From Clostridiales bacterium (lineage in GTDB: Bacteria > Bacillota > Clostridia > Christensenellales > Borkfalkiaceae): a DNA stretch of 18,501 bases. The first letter of the stretch is position 1, and each line of letters starts with the position of its first letter. Below are positions 8,209-15,504 of this stretch, piece by piece. The notes below the pieces were generated by a model, which did not search any database, was not told the origin of the DNA, and was given only the letters and a program-made list of their open reading frames with translations. The DNA is taken from contig SVIK01000015.1 in the NCBI GenBank assembly GCA_015069525.1, forward strand, positions 1 through 18,501, given 5' to 3'. The position numbers and the translations under genes are program-made.

Positions 8209-8904
8209 TTATAACGGCTGTTTACGCTCTTTTCCTTGTCCTCGCGGGTATTTAGGCGGAGTATTTTTTATCTTCTCAATTACCACCAAATTACGCTCCC
8301 CAAAGCCTTCTGGAAGGGCATAAAAATCGCTTTCTTTCCATCTCCCGCCAAGTACTTTATACGCGCTCTCCGCTTCGGTTATTTCCGTAGCGTCACCGCT
8401 TTTATACGCGATAAACGAACCGCCTTTTTTTACGAACGGCAGACAATATTCGCTTAAAGTATTCATCCGCGCAACCGCCCTTGCCGTCACGTGGTCGTAC
8501 TTTTCTCTAAAATGAACGTCCTTTCCAGCCGTTTCCGCCCGTAAATTATAAATATTCATTTTATCCAACCCTAACTTATCCACAACGGCTTGCAAAAAAT
8601 CACATTTTTTTCCAACGCTTTCAAATAAATCGAAGGACAAATCAGGACGGAAAATTTTCAAGGGAATAGAGGGGAATCCTGCCCCCGAACCGATTTCGGC
8701 AACGCGTGCGTCACGTTTAAAAAATCTTTCGCCTGCAACGCTGTCAAGAAAATGCTTATAAAACATATCTTTTTCTTCTAAAATGGTCGTAAGATTGTAT
8801 TTTTCATTGTATTCCAGCAATAATTCGCGAAAAATAGAGAACTTTTCCCACTTTTCTTGCCTTATCTCTTTTTCGTATTTTTCTAATAATTCTACCGTTT
8901 TCAT
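8209..8904 (-). CDS. rsmG: 16S rRNA (guanine527-N7)-methyltransferase RsmG
   Basis: A 231-residue class I SAM methyltransferase that makes m7G527 in 16S rRNA. Family features: NLTTILEEKDMFYKHFLDS (residues 37-55), the SAM loop AEIGSGAGFPSIPLKI (69-84), the SxxxKCDFLQ segment after it, and VTARAVARMNTLSEY. Length is normal. In many Bacillota rsmG sits close to oriC in the mnmG-rsmG-noc cluster; here it stands alone on the - strand immediately left of the origin. AAAGGAG precedes the start, but a near-consensus promoter lies so close that the transcript may begin at or inside that site (see promoter entry). It is the only left-arm gene transcribed away from the origin. Confidence 0.95.
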   Translation of the reverse strand: MKTVELLEKYEKEIRQEKWEKFSIFRELLLEYNEKYNLTTILEEKDMFYKHFLDSVAGERFFKRDARVAEIGSGAGFPSIPLKIFRPDLSFDLFESVGKKCDFLQAVVDKLGLDKMNIYNLRAETAGKDVHFREKYDHVTARAVARMNTLSEYCLPFVKKGGSFIAYKSGDATEITEAESAYKVLGGRWKESDFYALPEGFGERNLVVIEKIKNTPPKYPRGQGKERKQPL

Positions 8905-8913
8905 AGCTCCTTT

Positions 8914-8942
8914 ATTATACCATTTTCTTTTGAAAATATCAA
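8914..8942 (-). promoter_or_regulatory. Promoter of rsmG, very close to its start codon
   Basis: On the - strand TTGATA (complement of 8937-8942), 17-bp spacer, TATAAT (complement of 8914-8919). Only nine bases separate the -10 box from the ATG, so a normal start point would leave a leader of about 2-4 nt and cut the AAAGGAG site (8907-8913). Confidence 0.65.
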
Positions 8943-8980
8943 TACTTTTTTTACCTTTTATAAAGAAACTTTATTTTATA

Positions 8981-9300
8981 AGTGGAAAACGAATTCCACC
9001 CTGTGGATAACTTTTGTGGATATCTATATATTTTATTATTTTTATAAATAAATTTTTAATATTTATACAATTTTTATTTTCTTTGTTTTCCACTAAACTC
9101 CACTTTTCCACAAAATTTTACACCTTTTATCCACCGTATTTACCCTACTTGTCCACATACTTTTCCACCGTAAAAAATCCTTATTTTTCCTGCTGTTAAA
9201 CGGTATTTTTACCCCTTGTCCACAATTCCACAGCCACCTATTACTAATATAACTATTATATTTTATATAATAAATAAAAGACAATTAAAAAATGTCCGCA
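8981..9300. other. oriC: Putative chromosomal replication origin (oriC)
   Basis: The 473-base gap between rsmG and the SLOG gene has no credible gene. It holds a perfect DnaA box TGTGGATAA (9002-9010, - orientation) and one-mismatch boxes at 9015-9023 (-), 9104-9112, 9127-9135, 9149-9157 and 9216-9224 (+). Weaker two-mismatch sites lie at 8981-8989, 9086-9094 and 9161-9169. AT-rich blocks lie at 9022-9082 and 9239-9290. The left boxes point one way and the right boxes the other. dnaN lies to the right, rsmG to the left, and hand-counted G/C skew changes sign across the gap. dnaA itself is not here. The box positions are direct reading; origin function is inference from the combined evidence. 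Confidence 0.85.
9238..9262 (+). other. DnaA-trio-like unwinding element next to the last DnaA box
   Basis: After the box at 9216-9224 and a degenerate TTCCACA, the GC-rich GCCAC leads into CTA-TTA-CTA (9238-9246) and, after a break, CTA-TTA (9253-9258), inside an AT-rich run. This is the arrangement described for the Bacillus subtilis basal unwinding system (DnaA box, GC-rich spacer, 3'-GAT/AAT-5' trios). Functional assignment is inference. Confidence 0.55.
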
Positions 9301-9342
9301 ATCATTTTTTGGGTACTTTCTAAAAAAAGCGAAAGGGTGTTG

Positions 9343-9370
9343 TTGACAAAAAAATGTTTTGTGGTATAAT
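9343..9370 (+). promoter_or_regulatory. Consensus SigA promoter of the SLOG gene
   Basis: TTGACA (9343-9348), 16-bp spacer, TATAAT (9365-9370) with extended-10 TG. The ATG at 9378 is exactly where a start point seven bases past the -10 box would fall, so the message may be leaderless. Confidence 0.85.
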
Positions 9371-9377
9371 AGTAAAC

Positions 9378-9890
9378 ATGGAAAAATTAAACCTAATGGA
9401 TACGCAATTGCTTATAGAAAACGTAAAAATCTCGCCTACCGTTTGTGCCTTTACGGGACACAGAATTTTGGAAGCGGATTTTTCCGCACGCAAATTGAAA
9501 AAAGAGATTATAAGCTTGGTTGAAAAGGGTGTGACGGAATTTTTATGCGGTATGGCTATTGGGTTCGATTTAATTTGTGCAGAAACGGTAATTTCATTAA
9601 AGAAAAAATGGGATAATATAAAGCTTATTGCTTGTATTCCCTGCGAAAATCAGGAAAGGAATTATTTTGAAGCGGATAAAAAACGGTACGTTAAAATTTT
9701 AAAAAAAGCAGATGAAAAAATATATTTAGCAAAAGATTATTATAAAGGCTGTATGTTAACGCGTGACCGTTTTATGGCGGATAAAGCAGACGTTATGATA
9801 GCATACTGTAAAAAGGACACGGGCGGAACGGCGTATACGGTGCGTTATTTTAAGAAAAAATATCCTTTGAAAGAGATAATTTTTTTATAA
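9378..9890 (+). CDS. SLOG-fold protein of the YpsA/DUF1273 type
   Basis: A 170-residue protein with the SLOG (SMF/DprA-LOG) Rossmann-like pattern: AFTGHRIL near residue 25, FLCGMAIGFDLICAE in the middle, and LTRDRFMADKADVMIAYC followed by GGTAYTVRYF near the end. This is the typical order of YpsA-like DUF1273 proteins, thought to bind a nucleotide or nucleotide derivative; YpsA influences cell division in Bacillus. An in-frame ATG at 9354 lies inside the promoter and is rejected; ATG 9378 has no ribosome site and looks leaderless, and ATG 9396 is a fallback, also without a site. It occupies the place between origin and dnaN where dnaA usually lies. I see no hairpin terminator after it. Molecular function is unproven. 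Confidence 0.8.
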   Translation: MEKLNLMDTQLLIENVKISPTVCAFTGHRILEADFSARKLKKEIISLVEKGVTEFLCGMAIGFDLICAETVISLKKKWDNIKLIACIPCENQERNYFEADKKRYVKILKKADEKIYLAKDYYKGCMLTRDRFMADKADVMIAYCKKDTGGTAYTVRYFKKKYPLKEIIFL

Positions 9891-9935
9891 ATAAAAAAAA
9901 GATGTTAAATAATGGTGGAAAAGTAAATAATTTGC

Positions 9936-9964
9936 TTGCAAAAAAACAGCGTATATGGTAAAAT
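9936..9964 (+). promoter_or_regulatory. Promoter of dnaN
   Basis: TTGCAA (9936-9941), 17-bp spacer, TAAAAT (9959-9964) with extended-10 TG. It gives dnaN its own promoter and a leader of about 50 bases, so dnaN is not simply dependent on the SLOG gene or an upstream dnaA. Confidence 0.7.
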
Positions 9965-10020
9965 AAATTGAACGCAGAAAAAAGTGTTTAATCGAGCTTA
10001 AAAAGGATAGGAAGTAATTT

Positions 10021-11124
10021 ATGAAATTCGTGTGTGAAGGAACTATTTTATCGGAAGCGGCATTTATCGTAGGAAAGGCGTGCGCTATTAGAACGATGAC
10101 GCCCGTTTTGGAATGTATCAAAATTAAAGCGGAAAATAACGTGCTTATTATGACGGCGTACGACGGCGAAATTTCCATTGAAAAGAAAATTAACGCGGAA
10201 GTATTTGAAGAAGGCGAAATTTGCGTAAACGGCAGATTTTTTGCAGATTTTATGAGCAAGGTTTCTGGTTGTGAAGTGATTATTTCTTCCAACGATAAAG
10301 GCATTATCGTACGTTATGGTGATAGCGAAACGAATATCCAAACGCTTCCCGCAGACGATTTCCCCTTAATTTCGAACGACCAAGTGGCAAAAGATAACTA
10401 TTTTGAAATTAAGCAAAACGATTTAAAGGAACTCGTTTCCAAAGTGACGTTCTGTTGTGCAACGGACGAAAGCAGACCTATTTTGAAAGGCTGTCTTTTG
10501 GAAGCAAAGGAAGGTAAAATTTTTGCAACGGCGCTTGACGGATTGAGAATGGCGAGCGGTTGGGCGGAAACGACGGACGGCGGAAATATGAAAATCGTTT
10601 GCCCTGCAAGAACGTTGACGGAAATTGCAAGAATGTTGGAAGGGGACGAAGCTTTGCGTATCTACGCAGATAGAAATAAGCTTTCCGTAGCGGTAAACGA
10701 TACGGTAATCACTTCCCGTTTGTACGCAGGCGAATTTGTGAGAAAGGAAAACATTTACCCTATCAATTTCGCAAGCGAAGTGAAGGTGAAAAAGAGCGAA
10801 CTTACCCAAAGTATCGAACGTGCCGGCGTCTTGACGAGAGGGGATAAAAATAACCTCGTTATCTTTGATATTAAGAGCGGTAAAATCGTCATCAATGCGA
10901 ACTCGGATATGGGTAAAATCGAAGAAACGGTAGCAGTCGAGCTCGACGGGAAGGAATTGAAAATTGCGATGAACGGCAAATATTTGTTGGATGCGGTGAA
11001 AGCGCTTACGGAAGACGAAATCGTGCTTTCCTTCAACTCTGCAAACGCGCCGTTCACGATTGAAAACGTAAAGGATAAGCGTTTCCAATATCTCGTAATG
11101 CCCATGCGTACGGGAAATATGTAA
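10021..11124 (+). CDS. dnaN: DNA polymerase III beta sliding clamp DnaN
   Basis: A 367-residue ring-forming processivity clamp, the loading target of the clamp loader that includes the HolB-like subunit at 3978. The N-terminal MKFVCEGTILSEAAFIVGKACAIRTMTPVLECIKI block, the FCCATDESRPILKGCLLEAKEGK segment in domain 2, DGLRMA, and the terminal QYLVMPMRTGNM (canonical YLIMPMRL) are family hallmarks. Length is normal for the three-domain clamp. AGGAAG six bases before the ATG fixes the start. In most Bacillota dnaN follows dnaA directly; here it follows the SLOG gene. Nothing looks damaged. Confidence 0.98.
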   Translation: MKFVCEGTILSEAAFIVGKACAIRTMTPVLECIKIKAENNVLIMTAYDGEISIEKKINAEVFEEGEICVNGRFFADFMSKVSGCEVIISSNDKGIIVRYGDSETNIQTLPADDFPLISNDQVAKDNYFEIKQNDLKELVSKVTFCCATDESRPILKGCLLEAKEGKIFATALDGLRMASGWAETTDGGNMKIVCPARTLTEIARMLEGDEALRIYADRNKLSVAVNDTVITSRLYAGEFVRKENIYPINFASEVKVKKSELTQSIERAGVLTRGDKNNLVIFDIKSGKIVINANSDMGKIEETVAVELDGKELKIAMNGKYLLDAVKALTEDEIVLSFNSANAPFTIENVKDKRFQYLVMPMRTGNM

Positions 11125-11208
11125 GCGTTTTACGATAAAGTTATTTATAAAAAGCGAAAAAAAAGCGAAAACAAGCCCAGGAAAGAATAAAAAAGACTGT
11201 AAAATTGC

Positions 11209-11238
11209 TTGACGAAAATCCTTTGCTTAGGGTATAAT
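11209..11238 (+). promoter_or_regulatory. Promoter of the rpmH operon
   Basis: TTGACG (11209-11214), 18-bp spacer, TATAATGG with TATAAT at 11233-11238. It lies 71 bases before rpmH and would drive rpmH-rnpA-yidD-yidC-khpB. Confidence 0.8.
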
Positions 11239-11309
11239 GGATAAGCTTTTGAAAAAGCGGACTATAAAAGAAAATAATAAATTGCTATAAGCAAAGCAGG
11301 AGAAAAATT

Positions 11310-11444
11310 ATGAAAAGAACCTACCAACCCAAGAAAAGACAAAGAAGCAAAGTACACGGATTCCGTAAAAGAATGGCTACGACGGCAGGAAGAAGAGTGT
11401 TGAAGCGTCGTCGCGATAAGGGTAGAAAGAGACTTACCCACTAA
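11310..11444 (+). CDS. rpmH: 50S ribosomal protein L34
   Basis: A 44-residue, highly basic protein beginning MKRTYQPKKRQRSKVHGFRK and ending RRDKGRKRLTH, the universal L34 pattern at its exact usual length. CAGGAG lies 7-8 bases before the ATG. It is the first gene of the run leading to rnpA, the usual pairing in bacteria. It is transcribed away from the putative origin in the same direction as dnaN, unlike the divergent arrangement found in Bacillus. Confidence 0.98.
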   Translation: MKRTYQPKKRQRSKVHGFRKRMATTAGRRVLKRRRDKGRKRLTH

Positions 11445-11575
11445 TCCTACGGATTGATAAAAAAAAGAAAACGGTTTAAACTTGCGTAAATTCCTTTCCT
11501 TTTCCATAAGGAGAGGATTTGCCATTTTTATAAAGCGAATAAAAAACGTGTAAAAACCGATTCGGAAGGTAAAAT

Positions 11576-11893
11576 ATGCGGTATGGACGGCTGAAAAAAC
11601 AATCGGATTTCGAAAAGATTTTTAAAAGCGGAAAGCGCGCTTTTTCGCCCTCTGTCACCGTGGTTTACCGCAAATCGGACACCCCTTCTTTTGCCGTTTC
11701 CGTAGGAAAAAGACACGGAAAAAGCGTGCAGAGAAACCGCATTAAGCGCTTGCTTAGAGAGGCCTTTCGAAAGACGGCGGACACGATAAAGGGGAGCTAC
11801 GATATCGTACTCGTTCCCAAGGTATTAGAGGAATATTCTTTCCATACCTACGAAAAGCATTTGCAAACCGTTTTTAAAAAGGAGAATTTATAA
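11576..11893 (+). CDS. rnpA: Ribonuclease P protein component
   Basis: A 105-residue basic protein that binds RNase P RNA and helps mature tRNA 5' ends. The diagnostic RNR motif RNRIKRLLREAFR is at residues 53-65, preceded by FAVSVGKRHGKSVQ and an N-terminal LKKQSDFEKIFKSGKR. GGAAGG sits six bases before the ATG. The stop overlaps the yidD start by one base (TAATG). The 131-base gap after rpmH holds an imperfect pyrimidine/purine hairpin near 11492-11522, of unknown meaning. Confidence 0.96.
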   Translation: MRYGRLKKQSDFEKIFKSGKRAFSPSVTVVYRKSDTPSFAVSVGKRHGKSVQRNRIKRLLREAFRKTADTIKGSYDIVLVPKVLEEYSFHTYEKHLQTVFKKENL

Positions 11894-12189
11894 TGCCGTT
11901 TCGTTCGCTATATAGGGCGAATTGGAGGTATTTACGTAAGACGGTATTCAAGCCGTATTTAAAAATGCTGTGTATGCGCATGATTCTTTTTTACCAAAGA
12001 CATCTTTCGCAAGGCATTTGTAGATACCGCCCCACCTGTTCGCAATACACGTTGGAGTGTATCAATAATCAGGGAGTTATACTCGGCATTTTATTAGGCG
12101 CGTGGCGGATAATCAGGTGTAATCCCTTCGTGAAAGGGGGATACGACCCTGCGCCCGAAAAATATTTTAAAAAACGCTGGCTGTTGTAA
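11893..12189 (+). CDS. yidD: Membrane protein insertion efficiency factor YidD
   Basis: A 98-residue protein of the YidD (HlyA-like, DUF37) family, which assists YidC-dependent membrane insertion. Diagnostic: FYQRHLSQGICRYRPTCSQYT with C43 and C49, C56 in LECINNQG, and RIIRCNPFVKGGYDPAP with C76. The N-terminus is about 20 residues longer than many YidDs and amphipathic. Start chosen at 11893 because it is coupled to the rnpA stop and preceded by AAGGAGAATTT. It lies between rnpA and yidC as in most bacteria. Confidence 0.96.
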   Translation: MPFRSLYRANWRYLRKTVFKPYLKMLCMRMILFYQRHLSQGICRYRPTCSQYTLECINNQGVILGILLGAWRIIRCNPFVKGGYDPAPEKYFKKRWLL

Positions 12190-12214
12190 AGAACAGTAAA
12201 AAAGGAAAAAATAA

Positions 12215-13705
12215 ATGGAACTTTTTAACGTATTAGCAAGTGACGTAGCCATTTCCTTCTTGGGTGGAACGTATGAAATTTCGCTTAACTGGGTAGGCCG
12301 ATTGGTTAAAATCCTTATCTCTTCGGGGGTAGGGGTTGGTCTCGGCGTTATTTTGTTTTCCCTTATTTTGAAGGTTATCGTATTGCCTTTCGACGTTTTC
12401 CAACGTATCGCAATGCGCAAACAAAACATCAAAATGAAAGAAAACAAAGACAAGATGGAAAAACTGCAAAAGCAGTACGCCAACGATAAAAAAATGTACA
12501 ACCAAAAGCTGATGGAAATTCAAAAGCAAAACGGTATTTCTTTGCTTTCTTCCTGTTTGCCGATGGTTTTATCGATGGTCGTATTCTTCGTCGCTATCGG
12601 CGCGTTCAACGCGTATTCCAAATACACTACGGTAGAAAACTACAACACGATGGCAACGGCGTTTACCGATAAGGTAAACGAATACGTCGTGGATATCGAC
12701 GACGCAAAGGACGAAACGAAAAACGATAAGTACACCTTCGTTTCGCAAGACGGTAAAAACTACATCAAGGTAGAAGAAGACGGAAAGCTTATCTACTGCC
12801 TTATCCCTACGGAAAAAGCAACCGCAACGGACGCAGAAATGCAAGCGGAAGTTTTCGCATATACGGGCAATAAATATTATTACGTAGACGGCGAAGCTTT
12901 TAAAAATAAGATTGTAGAAGAAAACGGCGAAGCGTATTATACGGAAAATTATGCCGTTGCCGGTATGACGGAAGAAGATTACCAAACGAAAGTAAAAGCG
13001 TATTTCGACAACCTCGGTGCAAAGGCGTCTGCGGACGTTTACCATAGCGAGATTAAGGGCAAAACCAAATTCTTGTGGGTGAAGAATATTTGGGCTGTCG
13101 ACGCAAGTTATAAGCACCCGATTCTTTCGCATAAGGATTTCGTGACGGAGATATCTTCGGCGGGTTGTGCTTCTTCTTGCGGATGCGGTTCGAACGGTTC
13201 GTTTAAAACGACGGACGGCGCAAAGCTTTCGATGAATAAAGAGGGTATCGTTAAAGACGAGAAAGGCGCTATCAAAACGAACGTTTACGAAGAAAACAGC
13301 TATAACAAAGTGACGTCCCTTCTCGGCGAACAAAAGGAACAAGCGAACGGCTACTTTATCCTTATCGTGCTTTCGATAGGTACGATTTTGTTGCAACAGT
13401 TCGTCACGTCGCGTTCGCAAAAGGAACAACAAAAATACTCGTCTGCGGACGGACAATCGGCGTCTACGCAAAAGATGACGATGATTATGATGACGGTAAT
13501 GTTCGGTGTGTTCTCGTTCATGTATTCGTCGGCGTTCTCCATTTACATGGTCACGAGCAACCTCTTCTCGCTTGGTTCGACGCTCCTTATCAATAAGGCG
13601 GTGGACGTTTCCATGAGAAAGAAGGAACAAAAGGCGTTGCAAGAAAAATACAACAGACGTTTGCCCAGAGACGGTAAAAACAAATCTGACAAAAAGCGCA
13701 AATAA
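12215..13705 (+). CDS. yidC: Membrane insertase YidC/Oxa1/SpoIIIJ with large external insertions
   Basis: A 496-residue insertase of the Oxa1 superfamily that inserts and folds membrane proteins. Core helices: TM1 about residues 30-57, cytosolic helical hairpin 65-108, TM2 112-132 (CLPMVLSMVVFFVA), TM3 379-397, TM4 422-438, TM5 440-460, then a basic tail. Gram-positive YidCs are usually 250-300 residues. The excess here lies outside the membrane: about 150 residues between TM2 and the conserved FLW motif (286-288), and about 70 residues between it and TM3, including a Cys cluster CASSCGCG (C318, C322, C324). The conserved hydrophilic-groove Arg of TM1 is Lys here (LILKVIVLP, K53). No lipobox signal peptide is present. 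AAAAAGGAAAA precedes the start. It forms one operon with yidD and khpB. Confidence 0.93.
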   Translation: MELFNVLASDVAISFLGGTYEISLNWVGRLVKILISSGVGVGLGVILFSLILKVIVLPFDVFQRIAMRKQNIKMKENKDKMEKLQKQYANDKKMYNQKLMEIQKQNGISLLSSCLPMVLSMVVFFVAIGAFNAYSKYTTVENYNTMATAFTDKVNEYVVDIDDAKDETKNDKYTFVSQDGKNYIKVEEDGKLIYCLIPTEKATATDAEMQAEVFAYTGNKYYYVDGEAFKNKIVEENGEAYYTENYAVAGMTEEDYQTKVKAYFDNLGAKASADVYHSEIKGKTKFLWVKNIWAVDASYKHPILSHKDFVTEISSAGCASSCGCGSNGSFKTTDGAKLSMNKEGIVKDEKGAIKTNVYEENSYNKVTSLLGEQKEQANGYFILIVLSIGTILLQQFVTSRSQKEQQKYSSADGQSASTQKMTMIMMTVMFGVFSFMYSSAFSIYMVTSNLFSLGSTLLINKAVDVSMRKKEQKALQEKYNRRLPRDGKNKSDKKRK

Positions 13706-13744
13706 TGAGTTTTTTCGCCCACTTGGGTGGAAAGGGAGAAGAAA

Positions 13745-14668
13745 ATGAAATATACGGAATTTACAGGCAAGACGGTGGAAGAAGCCGTTGAAAAGGGGCT
13801 TGCCGAATTGTCCTTAACCAAAGAGAACGCGGATATCCGTGTTTTGGAGGAAGGGAAGAAAAAATTATTCGGCTCGGTAAAAGCTCGCGTAGAGATTGCA
13901 CCGCTTGACGGGGAAAGCCCCGTTCAAGCGCCTATCAGCGTTTCCGCTAATAAAACGGACGGCGAAAGAACGGTGGAGTTTTTGGAAGGACTTTTCAAGC
14001 TCTTAAATATTACCGCTTGTACGGAACTCGTAGCGGAAGGCGAAAAGGTGGAAATCAACGTGACCGCTTCCAACACGACGGCGGTTATCGGCAAACACGG
14101 CACGACGCTGGACGCAATTCAAACGCTCGCAGGGGCGGTTGCCAATACGGGCAGGGACGATTACAAGCGCGTAGTTGTCGATTGCGAAAACTACCGCGAA
14201 AACCGCGAAGCGACCTTGAACAAGCTTGCTGATAATTTGGCACAAAAGGCGATGCGTTTGCAAAAGAAAATTCAGCTTGAACCGATGAACCCGTACGAAA
14301 GAAGGATAATCCACTCGGCTTTGTCCGAATACGAGGGTGTAAAAACGACGAGCGAAGGCAAAGAACCCAACCGCTACGTCGTGGTTATTCCCGATAACTT
14401 GGAAGACCCTACTGCACCCGCTATCCCTGCAAGAAGTGAAAGACGTGAGGATAGAAGAGAGCATAGAAACGGCAGGGGCGGAAACAGAAACGGCGGACGT
14501 TCCGGCGGGTACAACCGTAGTAAGAATACGGGCAAGAGCGGTGGTTTCAAAAAGTATAACCGCGACGGTGGCAACAACGCTTCGGGTGGAACGACGTTGA
14601 AAACGTCCAACGATTTCTTCGGTATTTTCCTTGGCAACAGCGGAAACACGGGCGACGACAAGGAATAA
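13745..14668 (+). CDS. khpB: RNA-binding protein KhpB (Jag/EloR) with RG-rich tail
   Basis: A 307-residue RNA-binding protein linked to cell elongation and division in Gram-positives. Domain order: Jag-N at residues 1-52 (TGKTVEEAVEKGLAELSL...GKKKLFGS), KH at about 75-150 with the GKHG loop at 116-119, R3H at about 151-217 (ERRIIHSAL, R186 and H190). Then follows a disordered tail from about 228 rich in Arg, Gly and Asn (RNGRGGNRNGGRSGG) and ending in NDFFGIFLGNSGNT. The tail is not part of the usual family core. ATG 13745 is chosen over GTG 13727 because GGGAG lies six bases upstream. It closes the rpmH-yidC operon, 39 bases after yidC; this pairing with yidC is conserved. Confidence 0.95.
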   Translation: MKYTEFTGKTVEEAVEKGLAELSLTKENADIRVLEEGKKKLFGSVKARVEIAPLDGESPVQAPISVSANKTDGERTVEFLEGLFKLLNITACTELVAEGEKVEINVTASNTTAVIGKHGTTLDAIQTLAGAVANTGRDDYKRVVVDCENYRENREATLNKLADNLAQKAMRLQKKIQLEPMNPYERRIIHSALSEYEGVKTTSEGKEPNRYVVVIPDNLEDPTAPAIPARSERREDRREHRNGRGGNRNGGRSGGYNRSKNTGKSGGFKKYNRDGGNNASGGTTLKTSNDFFGIFLGNSGNTGDDKE

Positions 14669-14677
14669 TCGGGAGAA

Positions 14678-14760
14678 CGTGCACTTTTTTACAAGGCACG
14701 GTTTTATCAAATAAAACGAAATAAACGCACTGTATCTATTTGGTACGGTGCGTTCTTTCC
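14678..14760 (+). terminator. Hairpin region after khpB, probable terminator
   Basis: Perfect 11-bp stem with one G-T pair (AACGCACTGTA 14724-14734 / TACGGTGCGTT 14744-14754), followed by a modest T/C tail. A weaker CGTGC/GCACG hairpin (14678-14700) with GTTTTAT precedes it. I see no convincing promoter between here and the ABC operon at 14803. Confidence 0.6.
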
Positions 14761-14802
14761 CCCAAAACAAACTGTTAAGTATCTACACAAAACGAGGATA
14801 AT

Positions 14803-15504
14803 ATGAGTTTTTTAAGATTGGAAAACGTAGCAAAGGAATACAAATCGCAAGCGGGAAGCGTACGTGCGCTCTCGCACGTTTCGTTTGATATTGATAACGG
14901 CGAATTCGTCGTGATTTTAGGGCCGAGTGGGGCGGGAAAAACCACGCTACTTAATTTGCTGGGCGGTATGGACGACGCGACGGAGGGGAAGATTATCCTC
15001 GACGGCAAGGAGATATCGGGGTTGAATAAAAAGCAACTTGCGCTCTATCGCCGTACGGATATCGGGTTCGTATTCCAATTCTATAATTTAATGCCCAACT
15101 TAACGGCGCTTGAAAACGTGGAGCTTGCTACGGAGATTTGTCCTAACGCGCTCGACCCGAAGCAAACGCTTGAAAGCGTGGGGCTTGGGGAGCGGTTGAA
15201 GAATTTTCCCGCACAGCTTTCTGGCGGGGAGCAACAGCGTGTAAGTATCGCGCGGGCGATTGCGAAGAACCCTAAAATTTTGCTCTGTGACGAGCCTACC
15301 GGTGCGCTCGATTACGCGACGGGGAAAAACATTTTGCGCCTTTTGCACGACGTTTGCAAGCAGAATAAAAAACCCGTCATTATCGTCACGCATAACCAAG
15401 CCTTGAAAGATATGGCGGATAAGGTTATCACCATTAAAAACGGGCTTGTGGAGGGCGTGTATCAAAACGAACAGCCTAAACCTATCGAGGAGATTGAGTG
15501 GTAA
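14803..15504 (+). CDS. ABC transporter ATP-binding protein (MacB/LolD/FtsE-like)
   Basis: A 233-residue ATPase of the type VII (mechanotransmission) ABC family. Walker A GPSGAGKTT at residues 40-48, Q-loop FVFQFYNLMPNLTALENV, signature LSGGEQQR at 139-146, Walker B ILLCDEPTG with D163 and E164, D-loop ALD, and H-loop at H197: all intact. GAGG lies six bases before the ATG. The stop overlaps the permease start (TAATG), so the two are coupled. Members of this family power MacB-like, LolCDE-like or antimicrobial-peptide exporters. No two-component sensor or adaptor gene is nearby to narrow the substrate. Confidence 0.95.
   Translation: MSFLRLENVAKEYKSQAGSVRALSHVSFDIDNGEFVVILGPSGAGKTTLLNLLGGMDDATEGKIILDGKEISGLNKKQLALYRRTDIGFVFQFYNLMPNLTALENVELATEICPNALDPKQTLESVGLGERLKNFPAQLSGGEQQRVSIARAIAKNPKILLCDEPTGALDYATGKNILRLLHDVCKQNKKPVIIVTHNQALKDMADKVITIKNGLVEGVYQNEQPKPIEEIEW

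Noticed and set aside
8783..9199. Short hydrophobic open frames across the origin gap
   Set aside because: They have F/Y/I-rich low-complexity products from AT-rich DNA, no ribosome sites, and overlap the DnaA boxes.
9354..9377. ATG at 9354 as the start of the SLOG gene
   Set aside because: It lies between the -35 and -10 boxes of a consensus promoter, so it would not be transcribed from it.
12569..13642. Open frame of 357 codons on the - strand
   Set aside because: Antisense to yidC, with Arg/His-rich composition typical of shadow frames.
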